Below, in pieces: positions 9,137 through 18,392 of a stretch of 64,000 bases of DNA. Location: the NCBI RefSeq assembly GCF_014205055.1, contig NZ_JACHMS010000001.1, forward strand, positions 1,860,001 through 1,924,000, written 5' to 3'. Source of the DNA: Streptomyces luteogriseus (lineage in GTDB: Bacteria > Actinomycetota > Actinomycetes > Streptomycetales > Streptomycetaceae). The notes below the pieces were generated by a model. That model ran no database searches, had not been told where the DNA came from, and saw only the letters and a list, made by a program, of their open reading frames with translations. Within the stretch, counting starts at the first letter, position 1, and every line of letters starts with the position of its first letter. Both the position numbers and the translations under genes were made by a program.

Positions 9137-10429
9137 CTACGCGCGCCCGGCGGTCTTCTGCGTCTTGCGGGTGACGGCGTCGATGACGACCGTGGCCAGC
9201 AGCACACCACCGGTGATCATGTACTGCACCGGGGAGGCGATGCCCTCGAGGGCGAGCCCGTACTGGATCGACACGATCACCAGCACACCGAGCAGGGCGT
9301 TCCAGGTGCGTCCACGGCCACCGAAGAGCGACGTGCCGCCGATCACCGCCGCGGCGATCGCGTTCATCAGCAGGTCACCGCCACCGGCGCCCTGGTTGGC
9401 AGCGGCGATCTTGGAGGCGATGAACAGGCCGCCGACCGCGGCGAAGGTGCCCGAGATCGCGAACACCGAGATCCGGACCATCTCCACGTTGATGCCGGCG
9501 CGGCGGGACGCCTCGACGCTGCCGCCGAGTGCGAACACCTTCCGGCCGTACGCCGTGCGGCGCAGCACGAAGTCCGTGACCAGCAGCACCGCGATGAAGA
9601 TCACCACGGCGAGCGGCAGGCCCTTGTACTGGTTGAAGACGATGGCGACGGTGAACGCGAGAGCCGCCAGCAGCGCGGTCCGCACGATGGTCTCGCTCAG
9701 CGGCCTCGACGGTACGCCGGCGGCCTCGCGGCGCCGGTTGCCGAGGAAGGAGCTGAGGAAGAACCCGGCGGTCACCACGGCGGCCAGAGCGTACGCGGCG
9801 GCCACGTCGGAGAAGTAGTAGCTGGTCAGCTGCGCCACGACCCCGTCCGGGTCGAGGTTGATCGTGCCGTTGCTGCCCAGGATCTGGAGCATGAGGCCGT
9901 TCCAGAACAGCAGACCGGCCAGGGTGACGGCGAACGCGGGGACGCCGATCTTCGCGAAGAAGAAGCCGTGCAGCACGCCGGCGACGGTGCCGGTGAGGAT
10001 GGCCAGCACGAAGGCGAGCCACTCGTTCATGCCGTTGGTGACGTTCAGCACCGCGAACGACGCACCCGCCACACCGGAGACCGAGCCGACCGACAGGTCG
10101 ATCTCGCCGAGCAGCAGCACGAACACGATGCCGACGGCGATCATGCCCGTGCCGACCATGGCGACGGACATGTCGGACAGGTTGCCCGCGGTGAGGAAGT
10201 TGGAGTTCAGGCTCGTGAAGATGAGCCAGATGATGGCCAGACCGATGACGACCGGGATGGATCCCAGGTCGCCGGACTTCATCTTCCGCTTGAACTCGGT
10301 GACGTAGCCCTTGAGGCCCTGCTCGCGGACCAGCAGCCGGGGGTCGACCACCGTGACGGCGGCCTTGGCCGCCTCGGGGTTCTCCACGGCGTGGTCGTCC
10401 GGAGCCGCGGAGGTCTTGTCGATGCTCAC
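9137..10429 (-). CDS. xylH: Xylose-type sugar ABC transporter permease
   Basis: A 430-residue membrane permease of the BPD_transp_2 family (XylH/MglC/RbsC type). It has about ten hydrophobic helices, GEIDLSVGSVSG near the first third and the C-terminal AVIGGTSLFGGRG segment typical of the family. It forms the channel for a pentose such as xylose with the ATPase and binding protein encoded upstream. The start was fixed at GTG 10429: GGAGG lies 9 bases before it, and it overlaps the ATPase stop by four bases. An open frame continuing to 11017 is only read-through of the ATPase gene in another frame. Confidence 0.92.
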   Translation of the reverse strand: MSIDKTSAAPDDHAVENPEAAKAAVTVVDPRLLVREQGLKGYVTEFKRKMKSGDLGSIPVVIGLAIIWLIFTSLNSNFLTAGNLSDMSVAMVGTGMIAVGIVFVLLLGEIDLSVGSVSGVAGASFAVLNVTNGMNEWLAFVLAILTGTVAGVLHGFFFAKIGVPAFAVTLAGLLFWNGLMLQILGSNGTINLDPDGVVAQLTSYYFSDVAAAYALAAVVTAGFFLSSFLGNRRREAAGVPSRPLSETIVRTALLAALAFTVAIVFNQYKGLPLAVVIFIAVLLVTDFVLRRTAYGRKVFALGGSVEASRRAGINVEMVRISVFAISGTFAAVGGLFIASKIAAANQGAGGGDLLMNAIAAAVIGGTSLFGGRGRTWNALLGVLVIVSIQYGLALEGIASPVQYMITGGVLLATVVIDAVTRKTQKTAGRA

Positions 10430-11208
10430 TTGGAAACCTCCCCGTTCGTGCGCGCCGCACGGCGGGTCACGGCGTTGTCGGTGGCGCCGGTGATGGCGGA
10501 GATGATCTCTTCCTGCGAGGTCGACTTGACCTCGAAGACGCCGTTGTTGCGCCCGAGGCGCAGCACGGCGACCTTGTCCGCGACGGCCTTCACATCGGCC
10601 ATGTTGTGGCTGATGAGGATCACGGCGTGGCCGCGCTCGCGCAGCCGCTCGACCAGGTCGAGGACCTGTGCGGTCTGCTCGACGCCGAGGGCGGCGGTGG
10701 GCTCGTCGAGGATGACCAGCTTGGGCTCGCCGAGCATGGAGCGGGCGATGGCCACGGTCTGTCGCTGACCGCCGGAGAGCGAGGCGATCGGGATGCGCAC
10801 GCTGGGGATGCGGATCGACAGCGTGTCGAGCAGCTCGCGGGAGCGGCGCTCCATCTCCACCTCGTCCAGGACACCGCGCTTGCGGATCTCCCGGCCCAGG
10901 TAGAGGTTGCCGACGACGTCGATGTTGTCGCAGAGCGCGAGGTCCTGGTAGACGGTCGCGATGCCCAGGTTCTGGGCGTCGTGCGGCTTGGTGATCTGGA
11001 CGGACCTGCCGTCCCATTCGATGACTCCCTCATCGATGGGGTGCACGCCGGCGATCGTCTTGACCAGCGTGGACTTTCCGGCTCCGTTGTCGCCCACCAG
11101 GGCGACCACTTCACCGGCGTGGACCTCAAGCTCTACGTCGGTGAGCGCCTGAACGGCACCGAACCGCTTGGAGACCCCGCGCAACGCCAGCACGGGCGTA
11201 GCGGACAC
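10426..11208 (-). CDS. xylG: Sugar ABC transporter ATP-binding protein
   Basis: A single-domain ABC ATPase of about 260 residues, rather than the ~500-residue tandem form in E. coli XylG. Walker A is GDNGAGKST (39-47), the signature LSGGQRQ (144-150), Walker B VILDEP (165-170), and the switch histidine lies in ISHNMAD. Two starts are possible: ATG 11217, to which GGAG is directly adjacent, and GTG 11208, nine bases from the same AAGGAG; the second has correct spacing and is used here. It couples ATP hydrolysis to uptake through the adjacent permease and overlaps its start by four bases. Confidence 0.9.
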   Translation of the reverse strand: MSATPVLALRGVSKRFGAVQALTDVELEVHAGEVVALVGDNGAGKSTLVKTIAGVHPIDEGVIEWDGRSVQITKPHDAQNLGIATVYQDLALCDNIDVVGNLYLGREIRKRGVLDEVEMERRSRELLDTLSIRIPSVRIPIASLSGGQRQTVAIARSMLGEPKLVILDEPTAALGVEQTAQVLDLVERLRERGHAVILISHNMADVKAVADKVAVLRLGRNNGVFEVKSTSQEEIISAITGATDNAVTRRAARTNGEVSK

Positions 11209-11405
11209 GTGAACCATCTCCTTCGCCGCCTGACCCGGCGGGAGGTTGTGCAGAAGGGTGGGAGGGGTGATCCGTCCGGCGCCCCGCGGAGCTTGCGGGG
11301 CTGATGTGGCGGGGCGCCGGAGGAACTCGGGGGCAACCTGTCCCCCGCACGGGTCACGGGAGTCCGACTCGGACTCCCGTGCTCCGCAGGGGACTTGGCG
11401 GTTGC

Positions 11406-12518
11406 TTACTTGAGACCGATCTTGTCGCAGGCGGCCTTGTACTTGCCCGTGCAGATCTCGTTCACGGTGTAGATGCCGTCCTTGATGACGGTGTCCTTGA
11501 TGTTGTCCTTGGTCAGCGAGACGACCGGGACGAGGACGGACGGGATGGCCTTGGTGGTCGGGCTGTCGACCTTGTCCTTGGCGATCGAGTCGAGCGACTT
11601 GCCCTGGGCGAGGGCGACGGCCATCTCGGCAGCGACGTCCGCCTCCTGCGGGTAGGGCTTGTAGACGCTCATGTACTGCTCACCGGTGACGATGCGCTGC
11701 ACACCCGCGAGTTCGGCGTCCTGGCCGGTGACGGGGATGTCGGCGATGCCGGCGGCCTTCAGGGCGGTGATGATGCCGCCCGCCATGCCGTCGTTGGCGG
11801 AGTAGACGCCGACGATCTTGTCCTTGCCGAGGGCGGAGATGGCGCCCTCCATGTTCTGGTTGGCGTTCTCCGGCTTCCACTCCTTGGTGTCGTACTCGCG
11901 GCCGACCTTCACCTTGCCGTCGAGCACGGAGTGCGCGCCCTTCTTGAAGTCGGCGGCGTTCGGGTCGGTGGAGGACCCGTTCATCATGACGATCTGGCCG
12001 TCCTTGGCCTTGTCGCCGAGGGCCTTGAGCAGGGCCTCGCCCTGGGTCTTGCCGACGGTGACGTTGTCGAACGAGGTGTAGGCGTCGATCGGCCCCTCGG
12101 CCAGGCGGTCGTAGGCGACGACGGGGATGTCGGAGTCCTTGGCCTTCTTCACCGCGCCGGCGATGGCCTTGGAGTCCACGGCGTCGACGATCAGCACATC
12201 GACCTTGTTCGACACCATGGTGTCGACCTGCTGGTTCTGCTTGGCGGCGTCCTGGTTGGCGTTGGCGTAGACGACCTCGCCCTTGCCGCCGGTGAGCTCC
12301 TTGACCTTCTTCTCGATGAGAACCCGGTCGAACTTCTCGTAACGGGCGGTCGCGTTCTCCGGAAGGAGCAGGCCGACCTTGATGTCGTCGCCCTTCTTGG
12401 CGGACCCGGTGGAGTCGGCGTTGTCGCCCGACTCCTTGGCGCTGCCACAGGCAGCAAGCGAAACGGCCATCGCACCGGCGGCAATAGCAACAGCGGCGCG
12501 ACGCATACGCGTGTTCAC
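11406..12518 (-). CDS. xylF: Xylose-type sugar-binding lipoprotein
   Basis: A 370-residue periplasmic-binding-protein-like lipoprotein (peripla_BP_4 family, XylF/ChvE type). The signal peptide ends in a lipobox LAAC, so it should be anchored on the outer face of the membrane. Conserved segments include VDVLIVDAVDSKAI and VVAYDRLAEGP. The start is GTG 12518 with GGAGG about 9 bases upstream. It is first gene of the xylFGH operon, about 190 bases ahead of the ATPase gene. Its close relative in this window is the lipoprotein at 41999-43081. Regulation by the upstream ROK protein is expected from S. coelicolor, not shown here. Confidence 0.92.
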   Translation of the reverse strand: MNTRMRRAAVAIAAGAMAVSLAACGSAKESGDNADSTGSAKKGDDIKVGLLLPENATARYEKFDRVLIEKKVKELTGGKGEVVYANANQDAAKQNQQVDTMVSNKVDVLIVDAVDSKAIAGAVKKAKDSDIPVVAYDRLAEGPIDAYTSFDNVTVGKTQGEALLKALGDKAKDGQIVMMNGSSTDPNAADFKKGAHSVLDGKVKVGREYDTKEWKPENANQNMEGAISALGKDKIVGVYSANDGMAGGIITALKAAGIADIPVTGQDAELAGVQRIVTGEQYMSVYKPYPQEADVAAEMAVALAQGKSLDSIAKDKVDSPTTKAIPSVLVPVVSLTKDNIKDTVIKDGIYTVNEICTGKYKAACDKIGLK

Positions 12519-12639
12519 TTCAGAAACCTCCCTGACGAGGCCGCGACATTGCGGCCGAGGTGGCTGGAAGTCAACTCGGCCGCACGTGCGACGTCAAGAA
12601 GTAAATCCTTAACGAGATGGCAACGGTGCCATCCGTTCT

Positions 12640-13851
12640 CTAAGTGAAGGCAGGGGTGGCTGCCTTCAGCGCACTGGGAGCAGTTCCGTCCAGAAGGGTC
12701 GAATCGCCCATCTCGCTGAGGGCGAGGGCGAGCGCTCCGAGCACCTCCGCACGGCCGCCGAGGGCGCCGGGGAGAACGGACAACTGGCGTGCCGCACTGG
12801 GGATGGCGTAGCGGCCCACGGACTCCCGGATCGGCCCGAGAACCAGCTCACCGGCCTCGGCGAGATCACCGCCGAGGACCACGCGGCTCGGGTTCAGCAG
12901 ATTGCAGAGATTGGCCACTCCACTGCCGATGTGGCGGCCGACGTCGGCGATCACCCGACGGCAGCCCGGGTCTCCGTCCCGCGCGAGCCGTACGACGCCT
13001 TCCATGGTCAGATCGGTGCCGTGACTGGACTGGAGGAGCGGGAGCACGTAGCGCGCCGCCGCGAAGGTCTCCAGGCAGCCGCGGTTGCCGCAGCGGCAGA
13101 CCGGGCCGGATTCATCGAGTGTAATATGTCCGATTTCTCCGGCCGTGCCGCCGGGGCCCCGGTAGATCTTGCCGTCGATCACCAGACCGGCGCCGACACC
13201 GCTCGCGACCTTGATGTACGCCAGGTCGCGGACGCCTCGGCCGCTGCCCCAGACCATCTCTCCGAGGGCGCCGAGGTTGGCGTCGTTGTCCACGTGCACG
13301 GGGACGCCGAGGCGGCCGCGCAGCTCCTCGGCGGGCTTGGTGCCGGTCCATCCCGGGAGGATGGCGGTCGAGCCGAGGGTGCCGGACTCCACGTCGATGG
13401 GGCCGGGGACGCCGAGGCCGATGCCGGCGATCTTGGAGCGGTCCACGCCGGTGGCTTCGATCAGGCGGGTGACCAGCTGTTCCGCGCGGTCGAAGCCCTG
13501 GGTGGACGAGGCGTCCACGTCCAGGGGCTCGGATTCCTCGGCGAGGACCTGGTGGGCGAGGTTGCCGATGGCGACGCGGAGGTGGGTGTGGCCGAAGTCG
13601 ACGCCGATGACGATGCCGGCGTCGCCGCTCAGCGACACGCTGCGGGCGCGGCGGCCGCCGGCGGAGGTCGGGGTGACCTCGACGGTGCCGCCGTCCTTCA
13701 ACTCCCGGACGATATTGGAGACCGTCGCCGCGGACAGACCTGTCGTCCGAGCGATCTCGGCCTGGGTGAGGGAGCCCGCCAGGCGCACGGCACGTACGAC
13801 CCGCTCCAGGTTGGCTCGGTGCAGCGACGACTGCGACCCCGGAGTCTCCAC
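12640..13851 (-). CDS. rok7B7: ROK-family transcriptional regulator
   Basis: A 403-residue regulator with an N-terminal winged helix (LTQAEIARTTGLSAATVSNIVRE, about 28-50) and a ROK kinase-like sugar-binding domain: VIGVDFG (81-87), GEIGH (238-242) and the zinc site CRCGNRGC (252-259). I chose GTG 13851 because GGAGG lies five bases upstream; an in-frame extension to 13902 has no ribosome site. It lies immediately upstream of and co-directional with xylFGH. In S. coelicolor the orthologue Rok7B7 controls xylFGH, carbon catabolite responses and antibiotics, so the same role is inferred. The zinc-site and sugar residues look intact. Confidence 0.93.
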   Translation of the reverse strand: METPGSQSSLHRANLERVVRAVRLAGSLTQAEIARTTGLSAATVSNIVRELKDGGTVEVTPTSAGGRRARSVSLSGDAGIVIGVDFGHTHLRVAIGNLAHQVLAEESEPLDVDASSTQGFDRAEQLVTRLIEATGVDRSKIAGIGLGVPGPIDVESGTLGSTAILPGWTGTKPAEELRGRLGVPVHVDNDANLGALGEMVWGSGRGVRDLAYIKVASGVGAGLVIDGKIYRGPGGTAGEIGHITLDESGPVCRCGNRGCLETFAAARYVLPLLQSSHGTDLTMEGVVRLARDGDPGCRRVIADVGRHIGSGVANLCNLLNPSRVVLGGDLAEAGELVLGPIRESVGRYAIPSAARQLSVLPGALGGRAEVLGALALALSEMGDSTLLDGTAPSALKAATPAFT

Positions 13852-13987
13852 GACGACCTCCTGCGCGCGGGGCCGCATCGATGAGGCCCCGTCTATGTCC
13901 AACTAGTGAACTCTAAGCTGAGCTGTTCGGGGCGCCTCCCGTCAAGAGGTTGAACGCTGCCCCGGGCAAATGAGGGATTCCCAGCTC

Positions 13988-14832
13988 TCAGATGGTCATC
14001 TTGGCTTGCTTGGCTTGAGACCGTTTCCTACGTGGCGAGGCGGACGAGTCGCTCTCAAGGAGCAAGAGTGCGGCGGCGAGGCCGAGAAGGGCCAGGTGGT
14101 TGCGGGTAACGCTTGTAGCGTGGGCTGAGTCGTCGGTAGCCGGACAGGCAGGACATCATCCGCTCGATGACCCACCGGCGTCGCCCTAATCGTTCGCTGG
14201 ACTCGAGCCCCTTCGCGGCCAGCGATGCGCACGCCAATGCGCTTTCATCTGACCATCTGCGCAGGTCGGCGGGGTCGCAGGCATCGTCGGCTGGAGGCGC
14301 TGGCGGTTGAAATGGCGGCCGTAGTGAGGGTCGTGTCTCGTTTTGCTGACCCTCGATCCCGGCCTGAGCCCTTCGCTGCCGTGGGTGCTGCCGGCCGAGT
14401 CGCCGATAAGGAGGGACAGTCCGTTGCGTCCGACAAGATGTGCATCTTGGATTCCGGCTTGCCCCGGTCCACGAGGCTCGGACCTATGTGTTCGCCCCTT
14501 TTCAGCCCTGACGTGGGCTGTGTCGAGGACGACGCGGGTGACGTCGATGAGGCCGGCTTCGTCGAGCCGGTGCAGCACCGCCTCGTGGTGGCGGCCCCAG
14601 ACACCGGCTCTCTCGACCAGATCACGAGCTGGCGGTGAGCCGTCGACTTCGATATGCCGCTACAGGGCGGCAGTTGGCGCCAAGCTCAGCCGCTTGCCAG
14701 GGCGTAGACGATCGCCGCGAATAGCGGCTCATCAGGTGCCCTGCGTTCCGCCGCCCTGCACGGTCACACTCTCGAAGGTGGAATCAGCGGTTTGCGCGAT
14801 CTCCCACGGCCGTCCGGAATCCAACTCAACAT
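13988..14832 (-). pseudogene. Decayed IS5-type transposase
   Basis: Pieces of an IS4/IS5-superfamily DDE transposase appear in order but in different frames. They are an N-terminus reading MLSWIPDG and KPLIPPSRV near 14830-14750, the central LHRLDEAGLIDVTRVVLDTAHVRA (about 14575-14505; first Asp of the DDE triad) and the C-terminal SSERLGRRRWVIERMM with YRRLSPRYKR (about 14210-14110; final Glu). In-frame stops and several frameshifts separate them, so no functional protein can be made. Terminal repeats could not be confirmed by eye. Confidence 0.75.
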
Positions 14833-15169
14833 ACCCTGCCTCATGCGCGGACCAACGACCCCGTAGGACACAATCTCAGTGAAGCCGATTCTTCACTCCG
14901 TCTACGGCGAGGCAGAAAAGAGGCAGGGGGCTGTGTCGACACAAGCGAGGTAGCAGCAGACCCAGTACTCGTCCAAGCCGCACGGGCTTCGCGCTCACGC
15001 GCGAAGGGACAGCATCGGCGGCGGCCACATTCGCGCCGTTCCGGATCATCCGATTGCGAGGCCCTTCACCGACGACACCATCCGCTACGCTTAGCCGGAA
15101 AATGACCTAGACAGAAAACCCAGCGCTTCCTTGCGGCACCGCGGCTGCAAATGCGACCTTTAGCCTAGT
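14833..15169. other. Intergenic stretch between two transposase remnants
   Basis: About 340 bases with no open frame I can support. It is presumably decayed mobile-element flank. Confidence 0.4.
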
Positions 15170-15720
15170 ATCCTGGCCTGAAGATTCTGCCGCCAGCAGT
15201 AATGCGGTGGGTTGATCCTTTTTTCGGTCTTGGTCCACATGAAGGCGGTCTGCTCGTTCTAGGTCGCAATCCACTAATCGAGGACGATCTTCAGCTCGGC
15301 GAGTGAGCAGAACACGCGCGTACACGACAGCATCCTTCCGGCCCGGTGAACCACCACTCGGCCTGGACCGATCCATGATGAGTACGTCAGCATGAAGTTC
15401 AACTCGAGCCGGTGGTGCACGAGCAGCTATTTGTGCACCACCGGCGCCCTGTGACCGGAGAAGTTGTCGTGGATCACGTGAACTACGGAACCGAAGCTGG
15501 CCCGGCGATCTCGTCGAGGAGAACTCGGAAGACCACCGCCCGGTTGCTGCGCGGATAGTTTTCCGGACCACCTCGCCGGTGGCAGCGTTCAGGGTGGCAG
15601 ACAGTTCCACCGTGCCGTGACGGACGTAGTCGAAAGTGCGGCGTCGAGGTGCAAGCACCCCGGGCAGCACCGGAGCGGTCCGTTCTCTCTCGTCCACCGC
15701 GAACGTAAGAACGTTGGCCG
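15170..15720 (-). pseudogene. C-terminal remnant of an IS630-type transposase
   Basis: Minus-strand pieces match the IS630/Tc1 DDE domain: VDERERTAPVLP followed by FDYVRHGTVEL and LNAATGEVV near 15690-15550, then in other frames a degraded DNYSGH-like block, and at about 15240-15195 the characteristic C-terminus NEQTAFMWTKTEKRI. Frameshifts and stops interrupt the frame, and the N-terminal half is missing. It is therefore a nonfunctional relic, unrelated to the IS5-type remnant next to it. Confidence 0.7.
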
Positions 15721-15786
15721 ACTGCGGCTCAAAGGCCTCGGGACTGGGACACTAGGTGCCCCTCGCGCTTACTCCATCATCTGCGC

Positions 15787-16209
15787 TTATCCATTGATAG
15801 GTCCGGAATCCCAGCTCGAACACAGATCCAAGGGCTCGTCACCTTCATATGTTCCCACCTGGACACCCACATCTACGATACCCCCGGCATCGCTTGCGTA
15901 AGTAGCATCCTTGATGTAGCCATTGAAGGCTCCATTGAGATCCTTGCGCCATGCCCAGTAGACGATCTGCCCTGCACGGTTTTCCGTCAGCAATCGCGCA
16001 CGGGCATGATGTCCGTCTTCCGCATAGTCGCTAACCGCAATGCTCACGTTAATTCGAGTGGAATTGACCCACGTGTAGTCAATGTACCCTCTCGATGCCG
16101 GATTGTCGCATCTGACTTGCAACTCGTAAGCACTAGCAGGAGAGGCTATCGTCACGACAAGCCCCAGCGATGCTGCGATTACCCCTGCAACTCGCACCTT
16201 CTTACCCAT
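15787..16209 (-). CDS. Small secreted protein of unknown function
   Basis: A 140-residue protein with a clear Sec signal peptide (basic GKKVR, hydrophobic VAGVIAASLGLVVTIAS, cleavage after ASPASA). The mature part is about 110 residues, rich in aromatic and acidic residues, with two cysteines (one near the mature N-terminus, one near the C-terminus) that could pair. I recognise no family. The start is ATG 16209, with AAGGG five bases upstream. Base composition here is visibly less GC-rich than in neighbouring operons, and the gene is flanked by transposase relics, which suggests acquisition by transfer. Confidence 0.6.
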   Translation of the reverse strand: MGKKVRVAGVIAASLGLVVTIASPASAYELQVRCDNPASRGYIDYTWVNSTRINVSIAVSDYAEDGHHARARLLTENRAGQIVYWAWRKDLNGAFNGYIKDATYASDAGGIVDVGVQVGTYEGDEPLDLCSSWDSGPING

Positions 16210-17465
16210 CTCCACCCTTTCGGCAGCCCTTCGGCATCATTGACTGTGCAAACCCAAGGGAAAGTCGCCAACCCGGCGGGTTGAGCACTTGAAGCAACCC
16301 TTGCCCCGCAGTCACACCGAGCCATTCAACAGCGACTGAAGCAAATTTTGCAACCTCTTCATTCGAACACGAACAGAAAGCGGACTTATATGCACTTTAT
16401 GGCGGCAATCCTGCCTATATCCACAAATCAATCCCACCGCGCAATCAATGAGCCGATGGCCAGCCGATACCTCACAACCTCACCTGACCTCCTGCTGTTC
16501 TGGCTCGAATGAGGCCTTTTCCTCGCAGTTGGCAGGCAGGGCGGTTCGGCTGACTAACGCGCGAGGTCACCCGGTGGCGGTTTTCAGCCTAGAGGGCTGT
16601 TTCCACGCCAAGTGCATAGCCGAACTGACCCACCTACACTTCGGTCACACGACTGTTTCTAGCGCCCACTCGTGATCTCGTGGACGCCCTGGGGACCAGG
16701 CGACCGATCGATATTGGACGCGTAAGGTGGTCGGCCGTCGACCCACTGCCGCTTAGATCAGACAAAGGTAGTGTTCATCGAAGGGCGAGCTGGTGTCGCC
16801 AAAACGGCGGTGGGGCGGGAATTACGGCTCTCCAGCGCTCCGAGGAGGCCGCTCATGCGACCGTCGACGGTGACTCCATGCGCAGGTGCAGCCGACCCCT
16901 GTGGGAGACCTCAACACGCGAAGATCACAAAGAACAATCTGACTCCGAACTAACTTCGCCCAGCGCGGACTGATGCCCATGCCGGCACAGGTTTCGCGTC
17001 AAGTATTCCTGGGTTGTCCCCAGGCATTGTGGGTCGATACCGACTCGACGGTGATGCCGAGTGTGACGAACACCGTCCGGCCGTCGCACACGCCGCCCGT
17101 CTCAGGGGCGTCGGTATCCATGCTCCTGACGGCGCTGGTGTACAGGGTCGGTCGGCCGCTCGCGCGCGCCCGCACCCGCTTCGCCATCCAAACCGCGCGA
17201 TCTACGAGCGCCTGCATGCAGGAGCGGGCGGTGCGCACACGGGAGGTGCTGCTCCGCGCGGCGGAGGTGTGCGGCGAGGTACTGCCCTGGCCGAACCCCG
17301 AGTTCTACGCCGACGCGGCTTCGTTCTCCGGTCCCCGGACCACCATGTTCGACTTCCGGGGGCATGCTGCACGACCACACCGGCGGGTAGCAGACGGCTC
17401 AACCCCGCCGACGGGTGTCATAGCGGCAGTCAGGGCGGCACATCCGCCAATCCGACGGCGCCGGG
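16210..17465. other. Long region without a supported gene
   Basis: About 1.25 kb between the secreted-protein gene and the end of ngcG. The left part (to about 16450) is unusually AT-rich for this genome. Several short open frames exist but none has a family match, a ribosome site and coherent composition together. A segment at 17215-17260 reads QERAVRTREVLLRAAEV, like the start of a TetR regulator, but does not continue as one. Best read as decayed insert DNA. Confidence 0.45.
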
Positions 17466-18389
17466 TTACTTCAACGCCCCCGCCGTAAGCCCCTGGACCA
17501 CCTGCCGCTGGAAGATGATGTACGCCGCCAGCACCGGCAGCATCGCCATCACGAGGCCGGCGAAGAGGCCCGACCAGTCGCCCTTGTAGCCCTGGCTGAC
17601 CGCCAGCTGGACCAGGCCCTGGGTGAGGACCCGCTTGTCGGGGTCGGTGTTGAGGACCGTGGGGAGCATGTACTGGTTCCACTGGCCCAGGAAGTTGAAG
17701 ATGCCGACGCTGATCAGGCCCGGCTTGGCCATGGGCAGCATGATCTGGAAGAACGTGCGGCTGTGGGACGCGCCGTCCACGAACGCCGCTTCGGCGATCG
17801 ACGTCGGCAGGGTGCGGAAGAACGCTGTGAGGAAGAACACCGTGAACGGCAGCGAGTACGCGATGTAGACCAGGATCAGGCCGTGGATGGTGTTCAGCAG
17901 GCCCATGTTGTTCACGACGTAGAACAGCGGGACCAGGGCGAGCATGATCGGGAAGCTCATGCCGCCGATGAACAGGAAGTAGATGAAACGATTGCCCGGG
18001 AATTCGAAACGGGCCAGGACGTAGGCCGCCATGGAGCCCAGGACCAGGGTTCCGATGAGCGAACCGCCGACCACGAGAACCGTGTTGAGGAAGTAGTCGC
18101 TCATGTTGGCCTGGGTCCACGCCCGCGACCAGTTGTCGAAGTGCAGGGAGTCCGGGAGCGACCAGGGGGAGCTGAAGATGGAGCGGTCGTCCTTGAAGGA
18201 CGTCATGACCGCCCAGAGCAGCGGCAGGACCACCATGAACGCCCAGACGACCAGGACGCCGTGGGAGAAGACGTTGAGGACCGTGCCCTCCTTCTTCTCC
18301 TTCACGGGAGGGGGCGGCCCGATGTCCGTCTTGGTGATCGGTGCGCCGGACTCGGCCGGCAGCGGCGCGGGGGTTTCGGTCGTCTTCAT
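17466..18389 (-). CDS. ngcG: N-acetylglucosamine/chitobiose ABC permease NgcG
   Basis: A 307-residue MalG-type carbohydrate permease with six hydrophobic segments. The EAA loop, which docks the ATPase, reads EAAFVDGASHSRTFFQIMLPMAKPG. It pairs with NgcF as the membrane channel for GlcNAc and chitobiose. It starts at ATG 18389, three bases after the ngcF stop, so the two are co-translated. No ATPase gene is in the operon. In Streptomyces such CUT1 importers commonly share the multitasking ATPase MsiK encoded elsewhere, which is assumed here. Confidence 0.88.
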   Translation of the reverse strand: MKTTETPAPLPAESGAPITKTDIGPPPPVKEKKEGTVLNVFSHGVLVVWAFMVVLPLLWAVMTSFKDDRSIFSSPWSLPDSLHFDNWSRAWTQANMSDYFLNTVLVVGGSLIGTLVLGSMAAYVLARFEFPGNRFIYFLFIGGMSFPIMLALVPLFYVVNNMGLLNTIHGLILVYIAYSLPFTVFFLTAFFRTLPTSIAEAAFVDGASHSRTFFQIMLPMAKPGLISVGIFNFLGQWNQYMLPTVLNTDPDKRVLTQGLVQLAVSQGYKGDWSGLFAGLVMAMLPVLAAYIIFQRQVVQGLTAGALK

Positions 18390-18392
18390 CGA

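Noticed and set aside
16448..16675. 75-residue plus-strand frame in the insertion
   Set aside because: No ribosome site, no motif, surrounded by decayed DNA.
17215..17400. Possible TetR regulator start (QERAVRTREVLLRAAEV)
   Set aside because: The helix-turn-helix does not continue in any frame; a chance match or a short relic.
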